Source: Isoperla grammatica
Lineage: Eukaryota > Arthropoda > Insecta > Plecoptera > Perlodidae
Length of the DNA: 64,000 bases
Assembly (NCBI GenBank): GCA_945910005.1
Contig: OX246741.1
Span: 8,263,111-8,327,110, forward strand
Reading direction: 5' to 3'
Of the stretch, positions 16,524 through 28,700 are shown one piece after another. Made by a program: the position numbers and the translations under genes. The notes below the pieces were generated by a model, which worked only from the letters and a program-made list of their open reading frames with translations, did not search any database and was not told the origin of the DNA. How positions within the stretch are numbered: the stretch's first letter is position 1; every line of letters starts with the position of its first letter.

Positions 16524-19500
16524 ATGAGTTCACTTTCCGATCGGGGCGATAGCGAGGAAAGTATTCCTCTACTGGACGAAATCAACGCCGTAGAATCCTG
16601 CTGCTCTTTCAAGACCTCAGAAGACAACTTGGCGGCTGATTTAGGCCCTGATCACTCATCTGGTACCTCCCTCAACAAGTCTGTGCTGTTGAACCTCGCA
16701 TTCGGGAAATCCGAGACCTCAATCAAGGAGGACAAAAACTCCATCAAACAGTTGTTCGACACGTCTACGAAAGCAGACAAAGACGAACATTTGGATACCA
16801 ATAAAGATACGGGGGGAACTATTCCCGTTGAGTCTGAACAGAAAAAAGCAGGAGAAGAAGGAACTAAAATGAAGAAGGTCAGTAGTAGTAAACTACTGGA
16901 CACTGCAAAGACTGCAGACACGGCTGGTAGTGGCAAGTCCAAGTTGAGTATCTCAATGAAAGAACAAGGACAACCAAACGTCATCGGATCTGATCCTTCT
17001 CCGATTCACGAGCAGGCAATCATCGGCGATACATTGCCTCAAGGTCATGTCGAAGGGGAGAAACCGGTCACCGCCAGCGGAGAGTCGACCGTCTCTCCGG
17101 TACTGACGATCCTCGAACCCAAGACGCAGAGCGAGCTCGACGACGATGTCGTCTACCGCGTCCAATCGGAGGGCAGCCCCACCGACAAACCGTCGCCGAG
17201 CTTCTTCATCAGCAACATCGTGTCGGGTCGGCTCGACCTTGGCGACAACGCCGAGATGGTGGACGATCTGCTCTACTGGCGCAACCCGGGCAGGACGGCC
17301 TTCGTGTTCTTCAGCGTGCTCTCCGTGCTGGTCAGCATGCGGTATTACTCCGTCATCAGCGTCATGGCGTATGTCTCACTCGGGTGTCTCAGCTGCGGCT
17401 TCGTCGGGAAGCTGTACAGCACCTCGAACGGCGCTCCCAACCCCATCCTGCAGATCGCGCCGGCGCTCAGCGAGGAGAACGTCAGGAAGATCACGGACAT
17501 AACGGTGAGAGCGCGCTACTTAGAGCTAGACCCACGCGGTTTCTTAGTTTTACTCGAACACGTGTCAACTCGCATGCCATGACGGGTTTAATTCATTGAC
17601 TTCTTTTCCTATGGCCGCATTTTTGGCTTACTGGGTCATCATGCATTTTCTGTTTTTTTAGTAGAGACGGGCTTCCTTTTCCTCATGGCTCATGCCAGGT
17701 GGAAGGGCATCTACTTCATCTTTAAGACTTGGACATCTCATCAGATGCTCTCTGTTCTGTTGCGCCCTCCCACATAGACTGCACATACTGCTGTTGTTGA
17801 TCCAGATACCGTTTTGACAATTTTGTATTACCATTTAGAAATTTGGTAGATATATGTCATAGGCCTAAATATGGTATCAAACACAAGAAATTATAACTGC
17901 TATTCCGCATGCGAGCTAGCTCGTACAAGCTCAGAATTGGGCAGAATTTGGCCCAACGTGACTGTCAATTGGAAAAGCGGCAACACGAAGTGCTCCAATT
18001 TCTCCTTTCCACCCATTAACCAGGTTTAAATCTATCTTGTTCCTTTACTTCAATAAGCTCTTACCTCACATTCATATAACGTAGACTTGTCGATTACCAG
18101 TAAGTCGTTAAACATCAAATTATTAGTATTATTTTGCTAAAACCACTGAGACGTTTATCGTGTGGCTCGATTGTTGATCAAGCGGGTTTATTCCTGATTC
18201 AAATGCAGAAAGTTCCGGGTTGCATTCTTGGTCCGTGGTCGGGTTTTTTGACTTTGGAACTTGACTTTAAACTATATCAATAATGGTGTACATAACAGGC
18301 TTTGTACTTCAACTCAATCGCCTCGAGATTAGTATGTATTATGATATATATGACTTTTGGAATAAATAAATAAACTGCGCGGGTTTTGCTAATACGTCAC
18401 TTGTGCGCAAGGTCGCCAGTGTAGGAGACATGTTCGGACATGTTTCCTCCCGAGCCCGACCCGACGCCGTCACGAAGGTGTTGCACTTGTTCGCGCCTAC
18501 TCCGCGTGTGCTCGAAACACTGCCCCTCAGGATATCCCTCAATGTGCTACTACACGTGAGTTTAAGGCCGTATCACTTATTTGTTTGTGACTTCGATATT
18601 GTTTACACAGTGCCCCTCTATACATACATCCGAAACCTGTAAAAATCCGACATTAAATATCATTATCATCATCATTATCCATCGCCGTTTCCTGCTTCTG
18701 GCAGGGTCAGCTTGGGTTTCACAACCAATCACCAAATTTGTCCACCTCTTCCTATCTTCCCACAATTGTACTTCCTCTATACTTGCTCCCAGTTCTCTCC
18801 TCTCGTCTGTAGGTCTTCAGCAATCTTTTCGAACATCTAAATATATGAATCATTATTCAAGATCTCTAGATGGCTGGTTTGTCGCTACCATTTCCTCAAT
18901 ACAAAACGGACATTGTCATCATTTTTGTGCAAAACAAAGGACTGAGATTAGGGCTTAACCACTAGAGAATCACCACTTAACCGTAGGTTACATTAAGGTC
19001 TTTGGTATATCCCAACGAACAGTGATTGTGAAATCCAGAAATTAAATCTCCCAACCCCGACTGGGAATCGAATCCAGGTCTCCCACTTGCCGGCAAAATT
19101 GCTATCAAATTTTCAGTCGTGGAAAAAGGGCCAACCTGGGTTCGATTCCCAGTCGGAGTGTATTATTTTATTTCTGGATTTCCCAATAAATCCACCCACG
19201 AGAGTATGTTTCTCAAATAAATAGCCAAATTTGAATGATCGATGCTTTCAGGTGTACTACTTGAACGATACGATCCTCGCGATCCGTCGCCTATATCTCG
19301 CCGACGATCTCGCCGACTCGATCAAGTTCGGCCTCGTGTTGTGGTACCTGACGTACGTGGGTCTCTGGTTCAACGGTATGACCATCATTACCATCTGCTT
19401 CGTCACCTGCTTCACACTGCCCAACATATACGAGCAGAACAAGGTGGCTATTGATAACAAGATGGCGGTAGTCTGGGACAAGTGGCTCAATCTGTCGAAC

Positions 19501-19575
19501 ATGGCGCGAACCGCAAGCCAAGAGGGTATCAAACGTATTCTTAGCAACGATCCAAACTTGAAAAAGGTTAACTGA
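16524..19575 (+). CDS. Reticulon-like ER-shaping membrane protein
   Basis: Two coding exons, 16524-17504 and 19252-19575, join in phase 0 (434 residues). ATG 16524 is the first ATG after an in-frame TGA at 16464; a 3' splice site at 16446-16447 (TTTTCAG) suggests an upstream noncoding exon. Residues 1-245 are acidic, Ser/Lys-rich and without membrane segments. The reticulon homology domain follows, from about residue 246: DLLYWRNPGRTAFVFFSVLS, the second half of the first hairpin (SVISVMAYVSLGCLSC), the loop ALSEENVRKITDIT, then IRRLYLADDLADSIKFGLVL, YVGLWFNGMTIITICFVTCF and the conserved PNIYEQNK tail. The family bends ER tubules through two hydrophobic hairpins. Alignment from memory with vertebrate RTN4 is gap-free across the exon junction, supporting this splice. 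The exon's 3' half is much more GC-rich than its 5' half. AATAAA at 20092-20097 is a candidate poly(A) signal. Long disordered N-termini are common in the family and isoform-specific. Confidence 0.93.
18412..18555 (+). other. Possible cassette exon or unrelated exon within the reticulon intron
   Basis: A 144-bp GC-rich open stretch is bounded by GCGCAAG|GTCGCC and CACTACAC|GTGAGT-type edges. It encodes 48 residues (beginning VASVGDMFGHVSSRARPDAV, ending LRISLNVLLH) and is phase 0 at both ends, so it could be inserted between the two reticulon exons without a frameshift. The donor is strong. The acceptor has a poor pyrimidine tract, although CTAAT lies about 20 bases upstream. The residues match nothing in the reticulon domain and would interrupt its conserved loop. 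I do not recognise the sequence. Confidence 0.35.
19028..19197. repeat. Inverted pair of tRNA-like repeat ends
   Basis: About 55 bp (GAAATCCAGAAATTAAATCT through GGGAATCGAATCCAGG) is repeated inverted at about 19130-19197 (CCTGGGTTCGATTCCC through TTTCTGGATTTCC). Each arm has a Pol III B-box-like GGTTCGATTCC, one on each strand, separated by about 35 bp. They look like two head-to-head tRNA-derived SINE ends or a foldback element. No intact tRNA cloverleaf is present. Confidence 0.6.
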
Positions 19576-21012
19576 CGCGACGGAAAACACTCATTGGTTT
19601 GATTGAAAATAGAATTGAATAGAACTCCAAATTTAGATTCGTTCCACATTTGAATGAAACTAACGTTTTGCTATATAGCTTCTTCTTCTTTTTCTTCTTC
19701 TTGTTGAATGTGTATCATTGTACTTGTGGAACTAAAGCGATCATGTTGTTGTGTGTGTGTGTGATCGTTTTATTTGATAGTGACTATTTCAGACCACTTA
19801 GGCCTATAGATACTGGAACTGATACTCATTCTACTTAAGTAACAGCCGCAAAGTTAATACATGGACATTGTTTTTTAAGCTTCAAGAATGAAAAGTTTTA
19901 GCATGACATTAATTTTGAGACCTGTTTTTTTTATCAATGAAATTACACAGAAAAATAACGAGATACAGTGAATTTTTGTACGTGTTCTTTATTACGGTTT
20001 TCGTAGTTTGTGGGCATCCTGATCTATTTTTGTTGTAATCAAATTTAATAGGAAGTCCTGAAAACTGCACTTTCTGCTCTAGATTTTTTTAAATAAAATA
20101 TTGTTTACCTACCATAATAAAAACAAATTTCTTAACAATGAACAATTTGTTGGGGTACAATTATCAATAATAGCCATATGTTGAAGACAAACATTATTTT
20201 AACTACCCTGAAAGATATTTTGTTTAAACCTCTACTCAAGCAAGAATGCAAGAATTCGCCTAGAGTGGATCAATAATACGAGAATAATATTCTATTAGCG
20301 AATAGTTTATTGCCAATATTGTCATTTTTAAACAAAACTACTACTTATTTTAATGATAGTTTGATGCTTTCGAATTCAAATTGGTGTTCAGTTATTGCAC
20401 CTATGATGAAGGTGTTATTGTGGTGTAGCATTTTAAATTGACTAACAATGTTTTTATTTTTTATAAACTTCATACTTATTTCAATAATCATAATAGTGTG
20501 TCGCTTTTCAAATCAAATTAGTTTGATCACAATTGCGGTATAGAATTTTGAATCGTAATTTCGCATCGTTTTCATTGTCTATGATTGTGTAATGTAATGT
20601 TATGTATCCCTGCGCGTGGGTTAAGAGGATCCTCATATTGCGATCCAGACAGTCACGCCTCTCATACACACGATTACAGCGCTTTGTGTTTCCAAGGTTA
20701 GCAAGTCGAGACGAGGCAAGCATATCATTTCAAGTTCACATAATATCCATTTTAAAATAAAGTGTTTTTCGTTTTATTAATGGATGGTCGGTGTTAATCT
20801 GGTGTAATCTTTGAAATTAGAGGCAAATTGTGAAATCACGGAATCGCCGCTGTAAATCCGGTTTCTGAAAAGCGTTCAACCTCGTGAACTGAAAGCGCAG
20901 ACAAAGGCAACAACACGTGGGGGTTTTACCAGTCAGAGTCAAGGTCGTGAGTATGTGGCTATTAATATTAGTAAGATCGTCAATCTAAATCTTTGAAGAC
21001 GACGATGACTTA
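19576..21012. other. 3' flank of reticulon and AT-rich spacer
   Basis: Holds the probable reticulon 3' UTR and then AT-rich sequence without a supported gene. A minus-strand open frame at 20508-20723 has no recognisable features. Confidence 0.4.
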
Positions 21013-21326
21013 GGGCCAGTCTTACAATCTCCTAATAGGAAAGTTATTTGTAGCAATTAAGCTAATTGGAGGATTTCTAGAGCTTTGATTGGTGGTTGCC
21101 ATGGAGAAAACAAGCTATTCGACGAATAAGTAGTTATTGGCCCCTCAAAATAGACTAGATGCATTCTGGTGGCAAGAAAATAAACTACTATAAGGATGAG
21201 TTTATCTGTCAATTGTTCATTGTTGCTTTATTGTTAAATCATCAATGGCGCAGATAAGGGTGTTGCTTAGCAGCGCTATCTATGTGTTAGTTTGAGTCTC
21301 CAATTGGGACATTGTAAGACTGGACC
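21013..21326. mobile_element. PIF/Harbinger-like MITE
   Basis: The 314-bp element begins GGGCCAGTCTTACAAT and ends with the complement, ATTGTAAGACTGGACC. It is flanked on both sides by TTA (21010-21012 and 21327-21329). GGGCC-type ends with a TWA 3-bp target duplication are the signature of PIF/Harbinger. There is no coding capacity, so it is non-autonomous. Internal segments recur, inverted and diverged, at 5790-5960 and in part at 15190-15265. Confidence 0.85.
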
Positions 21327-23220
21327 TTAGTTTAACTTTGAATTTACACACGCTTAAAATGAAAACGGAATTTGAATATTGAAAAACTATTAGTTTTAAA
21401 TCTTGGGATTCTAAAAGAGAAATGGTTTTTCTCTCAAGCTTTCATAGTCAGATGGTCGAAACTGATAAGTTATGTACTGTACATATGTACTTCTTTTTTC
21501 ATAAAATACTAAGATAGAAGAAATAACATTTTTCCAAATTTTGTTTTATTTTAATTTGATTTTTTTTTTATTTAAATTTTAAATTTAATTTGATTTAAAT
21601 TGATGTAATTTTGTCTAAGTTTTAAGTTTCAATATTTTGAGCGTGATAGCTATTACAGGAGGAGGACAGGTTTGTTCAGGATTATAAAATAGAATAGAAT
21701 CACATATTGTGTAAAAAAAGATTTATTAATATAGCCTCCTGCGAAAGTTCTTTATAAATTTGAAATAATTCACAATACTCTTAAAAATAATTAAATTTAA
21801 TAATACTAACTTTACTGGCAGTATTTAAATTATTTTTAGACACAAATTAAAATATTCTAGAATGATTCAAAAATGTTGTATTAACGATTCAAAATGGAAT
21901 ATTTTTAAAAGTGTAAACAGTGTTCTTGAATTGACGATTGTCGTTTGTCTCTTCTTGGAATGTCGTTGGTGTAAATATCGTGGAGTGACATTATCTTCCA
22001 TATCTGAAACATAACAAACCACAGGTATAAAAAAAATGTTTGCAAACTTGAAGTCGATCAGCTGCTATTAGGGATCGGAGCAACCAATAGAAGAAAATGC
22101 ATCAATCATTATCATATTTTATTCCCAAACATTTTTAAGGCGAAAGAAAACCACCCAAATTAAGGTTTCTTTATAGTTTTTTGATCGATAGCAATGAAAA
22201 TCTTAATGATTCAAATATTTTAAACCTTTTCTAGTTCTTATGAAACCATATGAAATGAATTTATCACCTCCAACATAGCGCAGCTTTCTCAATATATTAC
22301 TAAAATACGTCAATTTGGCGTCGTTTTAGCTGTGTGAGACTACCCGAAGTTTAAAAAAATTATACTTTCACGTGTCGTGCTTAATAAAACACTTTTCATG
22401 GACTAAACGCTCCAAATGTCAGATCGATGTTCTGATATCTAACAAAAAAAATGTTAACCCGAAATTAAGACACCTTCGTTTTGAACATACGAGTTCTGTA
22501 CTAATAGTGTCGTTAATCATTGACCCTTAACCTCACCGTAATCCGGGTAACCGGATAGGACTCCTATAGAGTTATTCAACTAACTTGTGTGGTATAGTCC
22601 TTAAGGTCAAGGCCGAATCTAGCACGTGCAGACTTCCCACTGTGCTGGGCTGACCAGTTCACAAAGATCAACAAAAGCCGTAAAGCATGAGCAGGATAGA
22701 AGGCGTAATTTAGCGGCAGTTGAACACTATTATTATCTTAAATATTTAATACCATCTAGATTTTTTTTACAAGGGATAAAGGGCAAAGTCGTGAATCTCG
22801 ATTCAGAAGTTGAAGATTGGGAAAAAAGATAGACGATTAACATAACAATCTGTCGGAATTAACAATTTGGGGGGCATAAAAATGTACATACAAAGCCTTT
22901 TGTCTTTTAGACGGTGTTTCATACAATTTCTTGAATTTAAGGACGAAATTAAGGAATCTAATCAAGAACAGTTCAGATTGTATCAAAGAGGTGTATTTCT
23001 GTTTAAATTAAGAATTTAGACGATAATAGTGGAGCATCTGAAATAGGCATAAGCTATATTTACAGGAAAAGATAAAGTTAAACCCGCTTTAGGACTTTCA
23101 ACTTAATACCTATCTGACCGCTAACTTGTTTTACCACATAGAAACAACCAACAAGAAACTTCAAAATCAAGCTATCTGGCATCTAAATATTTAGTTGGCA
23201 CTCATAAGATCGCGAGTATA
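21327..23220. other. AT-rich spacer
   Basis: No gene or clear repeat boundary. A short plus-strand open frame at 22626-22832 lacks any domain signal. Confidence 0.4.
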
Positions 23221-23854
23221 GCCGCGTTCACATAAATGACTAGTGACTATTGACTATTGACTATTGACTATTGATTAGTGACTAAGCGAATTGAACCATA
23301 GGCGATACGTGCTGACGTTCACACAACTTTACTTTTGACTTATGACTATTGACTATTGACTAACGAATTGAAGAAATCTGGAAGTCATAGTTACAACCAA
23401 TCACAACGTTCGCGTTCAGCCAATGAATGTGGAGCAACGGAAGTCAATACCACTATTCAATTACTGTCAAGTGTATATTTGTTTTTGACTATTTCCGGCG
23501 AATATTATTTATTTATTATTTTTATGAAGCTGTCATACAATAAAATATTCTTATTTTGAAAACAAATCTTCAAAACAAACAAGAAACATACAAAACCTTC
23601 ACAACTTGGTTAAGCCCATCATTAAACGTTTTAACTGGTGAACAGTTACTATCGCCATACCTCGTTTTCTTCATAATGTTGCAATTTTATTATTTTGACA
23701 GCTCGTTGTTTGTCAATCAGTTTGATTCATTTGTTCTAGGAGGCAGATCATACGTGTCAAAGAACTTAGTTGTGTAGTGTTCATATCTTTCTTTGGGTAG
23801 TCAATAATCACTAGTCAATAGTCAGTAATCAATAGTCATTTATGTGAATGCGGC
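23221..23854. mobile_element. Terminal-inverted-repeat element with TGACTAT-rich ends
   Basis: Left end GCCGCGTTCACATAAATGAC; right end is its near-perfect complement (GTCATTTATGTGAATGCGGC). Both ends continue inward into short repeats of TGACTAT/GACTATTG (23240-23290 and 23340-23360) or the complement (23798-23840). The interior (about 23560-23755) matches 6000-6215. No transposase is encoded. The target duplication is unclear (TATA and TTATA flanks), so the superfamily is unassigned. Confidence 0.8.
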
Positions 23855-25150
23855 TTTATAAGATAATTATTATGATGCAAGGTCGACCACATTTTGATAG
23901 CTTTGTGTTTTCATCCACTCCCAATATTAGTCCGTAGTTTCGTCTTTAGCAAATAAGATTTCCTTAGTTGTAGCTTTAGTTTCGTGGTCAGAATATGCAC
24001 GCCCACATACGGGAGGTACCCAACAACGTTTCAATTTTTTTTTTTTTGAAGATCTTTGACACCGGATGTGTGATGACGTAAATACCAAAACACTTGTGCT
24101 CATCAAAGAGATTGGAACAAAGGATTATGGGGGATTCCCGACTTGGACTTCAAAGAGCTCAGAGCGTCGACAACGCAGTTTCATTCTGAGTGCTAGAACC
24201 TCCCGCGTCTTACCTCTCTTACCACTCCCAATCTGCCACGGCCACTAGCCCACTACGCCAGGCGCATCTATTAGGGAAATCCCTTCCTCGCGCCGTATGC
24301 ATGCCATATTATTACGGTAGGCTTCACTCGCGGTTAGATTAGCCAATTACATGGGCTCATAGGTAACGCGTTGCATTCTAGCCAAAGCTCTTCGAAATGT
24401 TGTTATCTGTCATCTGTGACGCAAGTCAAAGCACTCAACACCCGCAGACCGTAACTAACGTAATATGTAATTAATTTGCATTGTCTTGATACTTTTAACC
24501 TTCAACTCTGGTAAAAGAAAAGGGCTTAACATTAAGTTTTACATTCATGCAACGCGGTTGGTTGACATATTAGTGGATCATTCTTGATGAAAATATGTAA
24601 AAATGTATGTCTTTGAGTAAAATATTTCCTCAATCTTGTCTTTACCACAGATAAAAGGTCTACATTGGAGGAAACACATAAATTACAATTTAATGAACTT
24701 TGAGATAATTTTTACATTTTAAAAGGTATTACGAAAGTACCATGTGTTTTTTTTGTCTTGTTGTAGCACATCTATTCAGTCATTAGTGTAAATGGAATCC
24801 AGCTGGTACCCTGAATTCCACCATAATTCCGTTAAAATTTGGAAGACTATATCCGAAATCATTCCCGTTCTGTATTGTTTCATTTTATGTAAAAGTTTTT
24901 CCACACAACAAACATTGTTTCCCTACTCCTCATCATTTTTTCCAAATGGACTAACCCAAATTGTTGACCAAAAAACCTTAGCAATTTGATCTGGCAAAAT
25001 TACCCTCTTAATCAAACTGCATGACTTTCAAAATCAAGACTACATCAACAATAACGTGTTATGCCATAACATGCGTGCAAATGCTTTTGACATCTCTAAC
25101 CGATTTTGTTGGCAATTAGCGAGGGCCAAACGTCAAGGTTGTCCAATGGC
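23855..25150. other. Spacer without supported gene
   Basis: AT-rich, with a slightly GC-richer patch at 24110-24320 that holds a 60-codon open frame without a recognisable domain or good splice sites. Nothing else is called. Confidence 0.4.
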
Positions 25151-25171
25151 TTCGGCTTGCGAAACAAGTTA

Positions 25172-25440
25172 TCAAAACTTCACACAACTTGTGTTCCTAT
25201 CGAACACAGCTCTGTGTAGCATAAAACGCCATCTTACGAACCAAAGAAGAAAATTTCGTTTTCGCTTTTCATTGTTGTCAATCAGAATAATTACTTTATT
25301 GGTAAATTTTGAGATTGCATAATTTGTGCTGATGTTAGATCTAAACCTAAATTGTTTTGGAGAAATTAATTTATTTGATTCTAAGAAGTTGTATATTTTT
25401 CCGAAGTCTGTAGTCACAAGGTATAGGGTCTCATCACCTG
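25172..25440 (-). pseudogene. Reverse-transcriptase fragment of a LINE (decayed)
   Basis: The minus-strand reading contains IYNFLESNKLISPKQFRFRS followed by NISTNYAISKFTNKVI. This is the conserved RT block (fLe...lls..QfGFR...sT..Ai) that precedes the catalytic palm motif in non-LTR retrotransposons. The expected DLSKAFD block is not found after it; the frame continues into unrelated residues and stops. It is a small 5'- and 3'-truncated relic. Confidence 0.75.
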
Positions 25441-25741
25441 TTTGAAATACAAGTTAAGTTTAAGAATTTGAAACATTCAGGGTAAACTTCGGTTTCAAAG
25501 CTTTTAACTAACCATTAGATCCAGGGTAGCTTCTATTGTACGAGTGTGTTATGCGATGTGGGTCATTTGCTGAGTATGGTTTCATTTCTTTACAGTTTAC
25601 AGTAATGTTTGGTGTATAAGACTAGTGACAAAAAAGATTGATTTAAGCTTAGTACATCCATCTACATTAAAATCGTGTACTGAATCATATTTTGTATTTT
25701 GTGAGAGACAACTAGTGGTAAATCGATGATCTGATTGGTTC

Positions 25742-28700
25742 TTACCCGAATCCCCCGGCCGACGATCCTGCTACACTGCCCGAAAACGATCCTCCAAATC
25801 CTCCTAAGCTGCCTCCAAAACTGGAGCTCTGCGCGAAGCTTTGTGATCCTCCATAACCTCCACCGCCGTAACCTCCGTGTCCTCCATATCCGCCTCCACC
25901 ATAACCTCCGTGACCTCCATATCCACCTCCGCCGTATCCTCCACCGCCGTAACCTCCGTGTCCTCCATAGCCGCCTCCACTGTGACAGAAAACAACAGAG
26001 ACACATAAGCTATAGGTATTAAGTCATTTTAATAAGTAATGTGTATTCATAGATTCAATCTTTATTTAGATTCAGTTCGAATCAGTTCTAAGCGCCATCT
26101 GAATCTGAGCGAGCAGAATCTGAGCGAGCTGAATCTGAGCGAACTGAATCTGAGCGAGCTGAATCTGAGCGAGCTGAATCTGAACGAGCTGAATCTGAAT
26201 CTGAGCTTTATTCAGATTCAGTTCGAATCAGTTCTGAGCGCCCTCTGAATGTAAAAACTGCTCGTTGGAAGGTCACTGCGCAATACGGATGCAAGTCTGT
26301 ACATTTTGTGGTCAATTACAACTGGAAATAATCGATAATTACTTAGTGTTATGTATATAGAATATAACTGGAAATAATCGATAATTGTTGAGTGTTATAC
26401 GTACAGAATAATATGTATTTGTATGTAAGAGTGTAGCTGTTATTAACTACAAATTTATTATGATTATGATTATGATTATGACATTATAATAATACCTTAC
26501 AACAAACTCTGGTTGTGTGCATCCGAATTAAACTGTTTTCATATTTTCTTGAAAGATGGCAGATACATAATTTATTAAGAAATAAATAAAAAAAACTCAC
26601 CCGTAGTGTCTCCTGTATCCACCGCCGTATCCGCCGCCGCCGTATCCACCATGCCCTCCGTATCCACCTCCGTATCCACCGCCCCCATATCCACCGCCCC
26701 CATATCCACCGCCCCCGTAGTGTCGGCCGTATCCCCCGCGCCCGCCGAAACCTCTGTTGAGACAAAACTATGGTATTAGACATTTTGCAAGGTCCGTCGA
26801 TCCCCTGGCGAGGGCTCGTCGAAGGTTTACCGAACCTCCGCTAGGGGATCGACGGACCCTGGACATTTTGTAATCATTTTTTCATTTAGCTCCCTTTTCT
26901 CTATACAAACAACTTAAAGATACATTTTAGTTTGCCGTCTTTGTATAGCTGTGTTCAGGCAAGTGGAAGACCATGGGAACGATTTCCAGCGGGGTCGATT
27001 ATAATTAGTCTGTAAAACACGATTTTTACGCAAATAATCTTGTAATGAGTTCAAAATAATGATGAAGTCCGTATTCGCGCTTCACAAAAAAAAAAAAAAA
27101 AAAATGGTCCATATTATGGCGAACCAATTTTTCTCAGTTTCATTATAATTTGTCATCACTAATACGCTTATCAGGGGCGTTTGCGTTCGACATCGAAAGA
27201 GTTGCGACATCCGCATGTTATGTCGATTTTTCACTTCGATATCGATATCAATGTTGTCATTTCACATTGAAAAACACCATTACTTTTTTATAGTAGGTAT
27301 TCAATCATAATACACTTTTCAGAAATATCCTTCCTGTTATCACTGGCAAGTGCAATAATTACTGAAGGTTCACAAACGAGAAAACAAGACAATACGCTCC
27401 AACATTGTATTATGTCATCATCATTTATAAATGAGTAATTTCTCTTCCATTTCCTGACTGCTTTTGCAAGAGATTAGACCATTTTGTAAGTACCTCACTC
27501 GTACCATTCAAGTTCAGACAACAATCAAATGCACGTGAATAGATTTCTTCACATAGATAAGTTCATCTCTGACCTTGGTATAAATCTACATTCTGTATTG
27601 CGTTGTACTTCTAAAGAAGCATTTAAGTCTTCTTAAATAATTGGAGTGCTTTACATTGTGACAATAAGGCGGCGTTAGTTAACTAGCGTAGCGGTGGTCA
27701 GCGTTCTAGAAGAATAATGGAAGTAATTGCTAATTGTATATGTCAAGTATGAACCAAGCATAGTTTTTGCAATAGTCACGACTTGCGAAACATAACCTGT
27801 GATTATTATTCATATAGAATTAAAAGCTCTTTTTGTAACCAAGACTAATTGAACATATAAATGTTTAGAACGGTAAAAATAAGGGTGCACAATACGCTTA
27901 CAAATAGAATACAACGTTTTCGTCTCAAAGAAAAATTCTGAAAAATTATATAATTATCATTGAAGTCAACCATGCAGATTTTAAAAAAGTTGAAAGTTCA
28001 TATTAAAAAAATTAAAGTTACTTTTCTCACTTAAAAATGTATTATTAATTCCCTGATAAAATAACGTTGATACAAGCCCGCAGATCAGGAAGGATCTTCA
28101 TCCCCCCCCCCCTCTCCTATTTTGGTCTATGCCGCTAGACACATCATCTGTCTCAAAAGCGCACGTTTAACCTTGACTGCCATGATTAATGAGTTTGAAA
28201 AGTAATGTGGGGATTTACCATCCATAACTGAAGAGCGTAGTTGTTTCTGTTATGTCATCACGAATTCAATGCATGTGTTGTGTCTGATGCAGACGAAAAG
28301 GTGAAAGGTTAGTCTTCATATATAGGTATCGCTCTTTGTTCTTTGGTACGAGAACCAGGGTCATTCAAACTTGCGGTTAACTGTAACTTTGAGCGGTTCA
28401 ACATACGTCAAGGTTTTCGAAGAACCGAGAACAGATTATTGAGAGAGAGAGAAAGTGAGTGAGGTGTTAATTTGTTCTGTTTGAAACCGCAGTTAAACAA
28501 GTAAGTGGAGATCATTGCTCTAGGTTGACATTACGTCATAATTTATGTTTAACGTAGTTTGTAAGTTTACTTTGCGGTGATTGCGCATGGTCCGTTAGGA
28601 GGTTGAATTATGTTGGTTTGAGTGATTCATGGTAAAGCCCCAAACGGTTGCGTTAACTTGCGTTTTGTTTCGCTCTAGCCCATATAATGATGGTAATGAC

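Noticed and set aside
16953..17599. Several overlapping frames on both strands (for example the Arg/Ser-rich 17146-17502)
   Set aside because: Shadows of the GC-rich reticulon exon.
25804..26004. Met/Glu/Val-rich frame (MEDTEVTAVE repeats) and Arg/Trp-rich frames at 25662-26783
   Set aside because: Alternative frames of the glycine-rich exons; the Gly frame alone joins in phase from a signal peptide.
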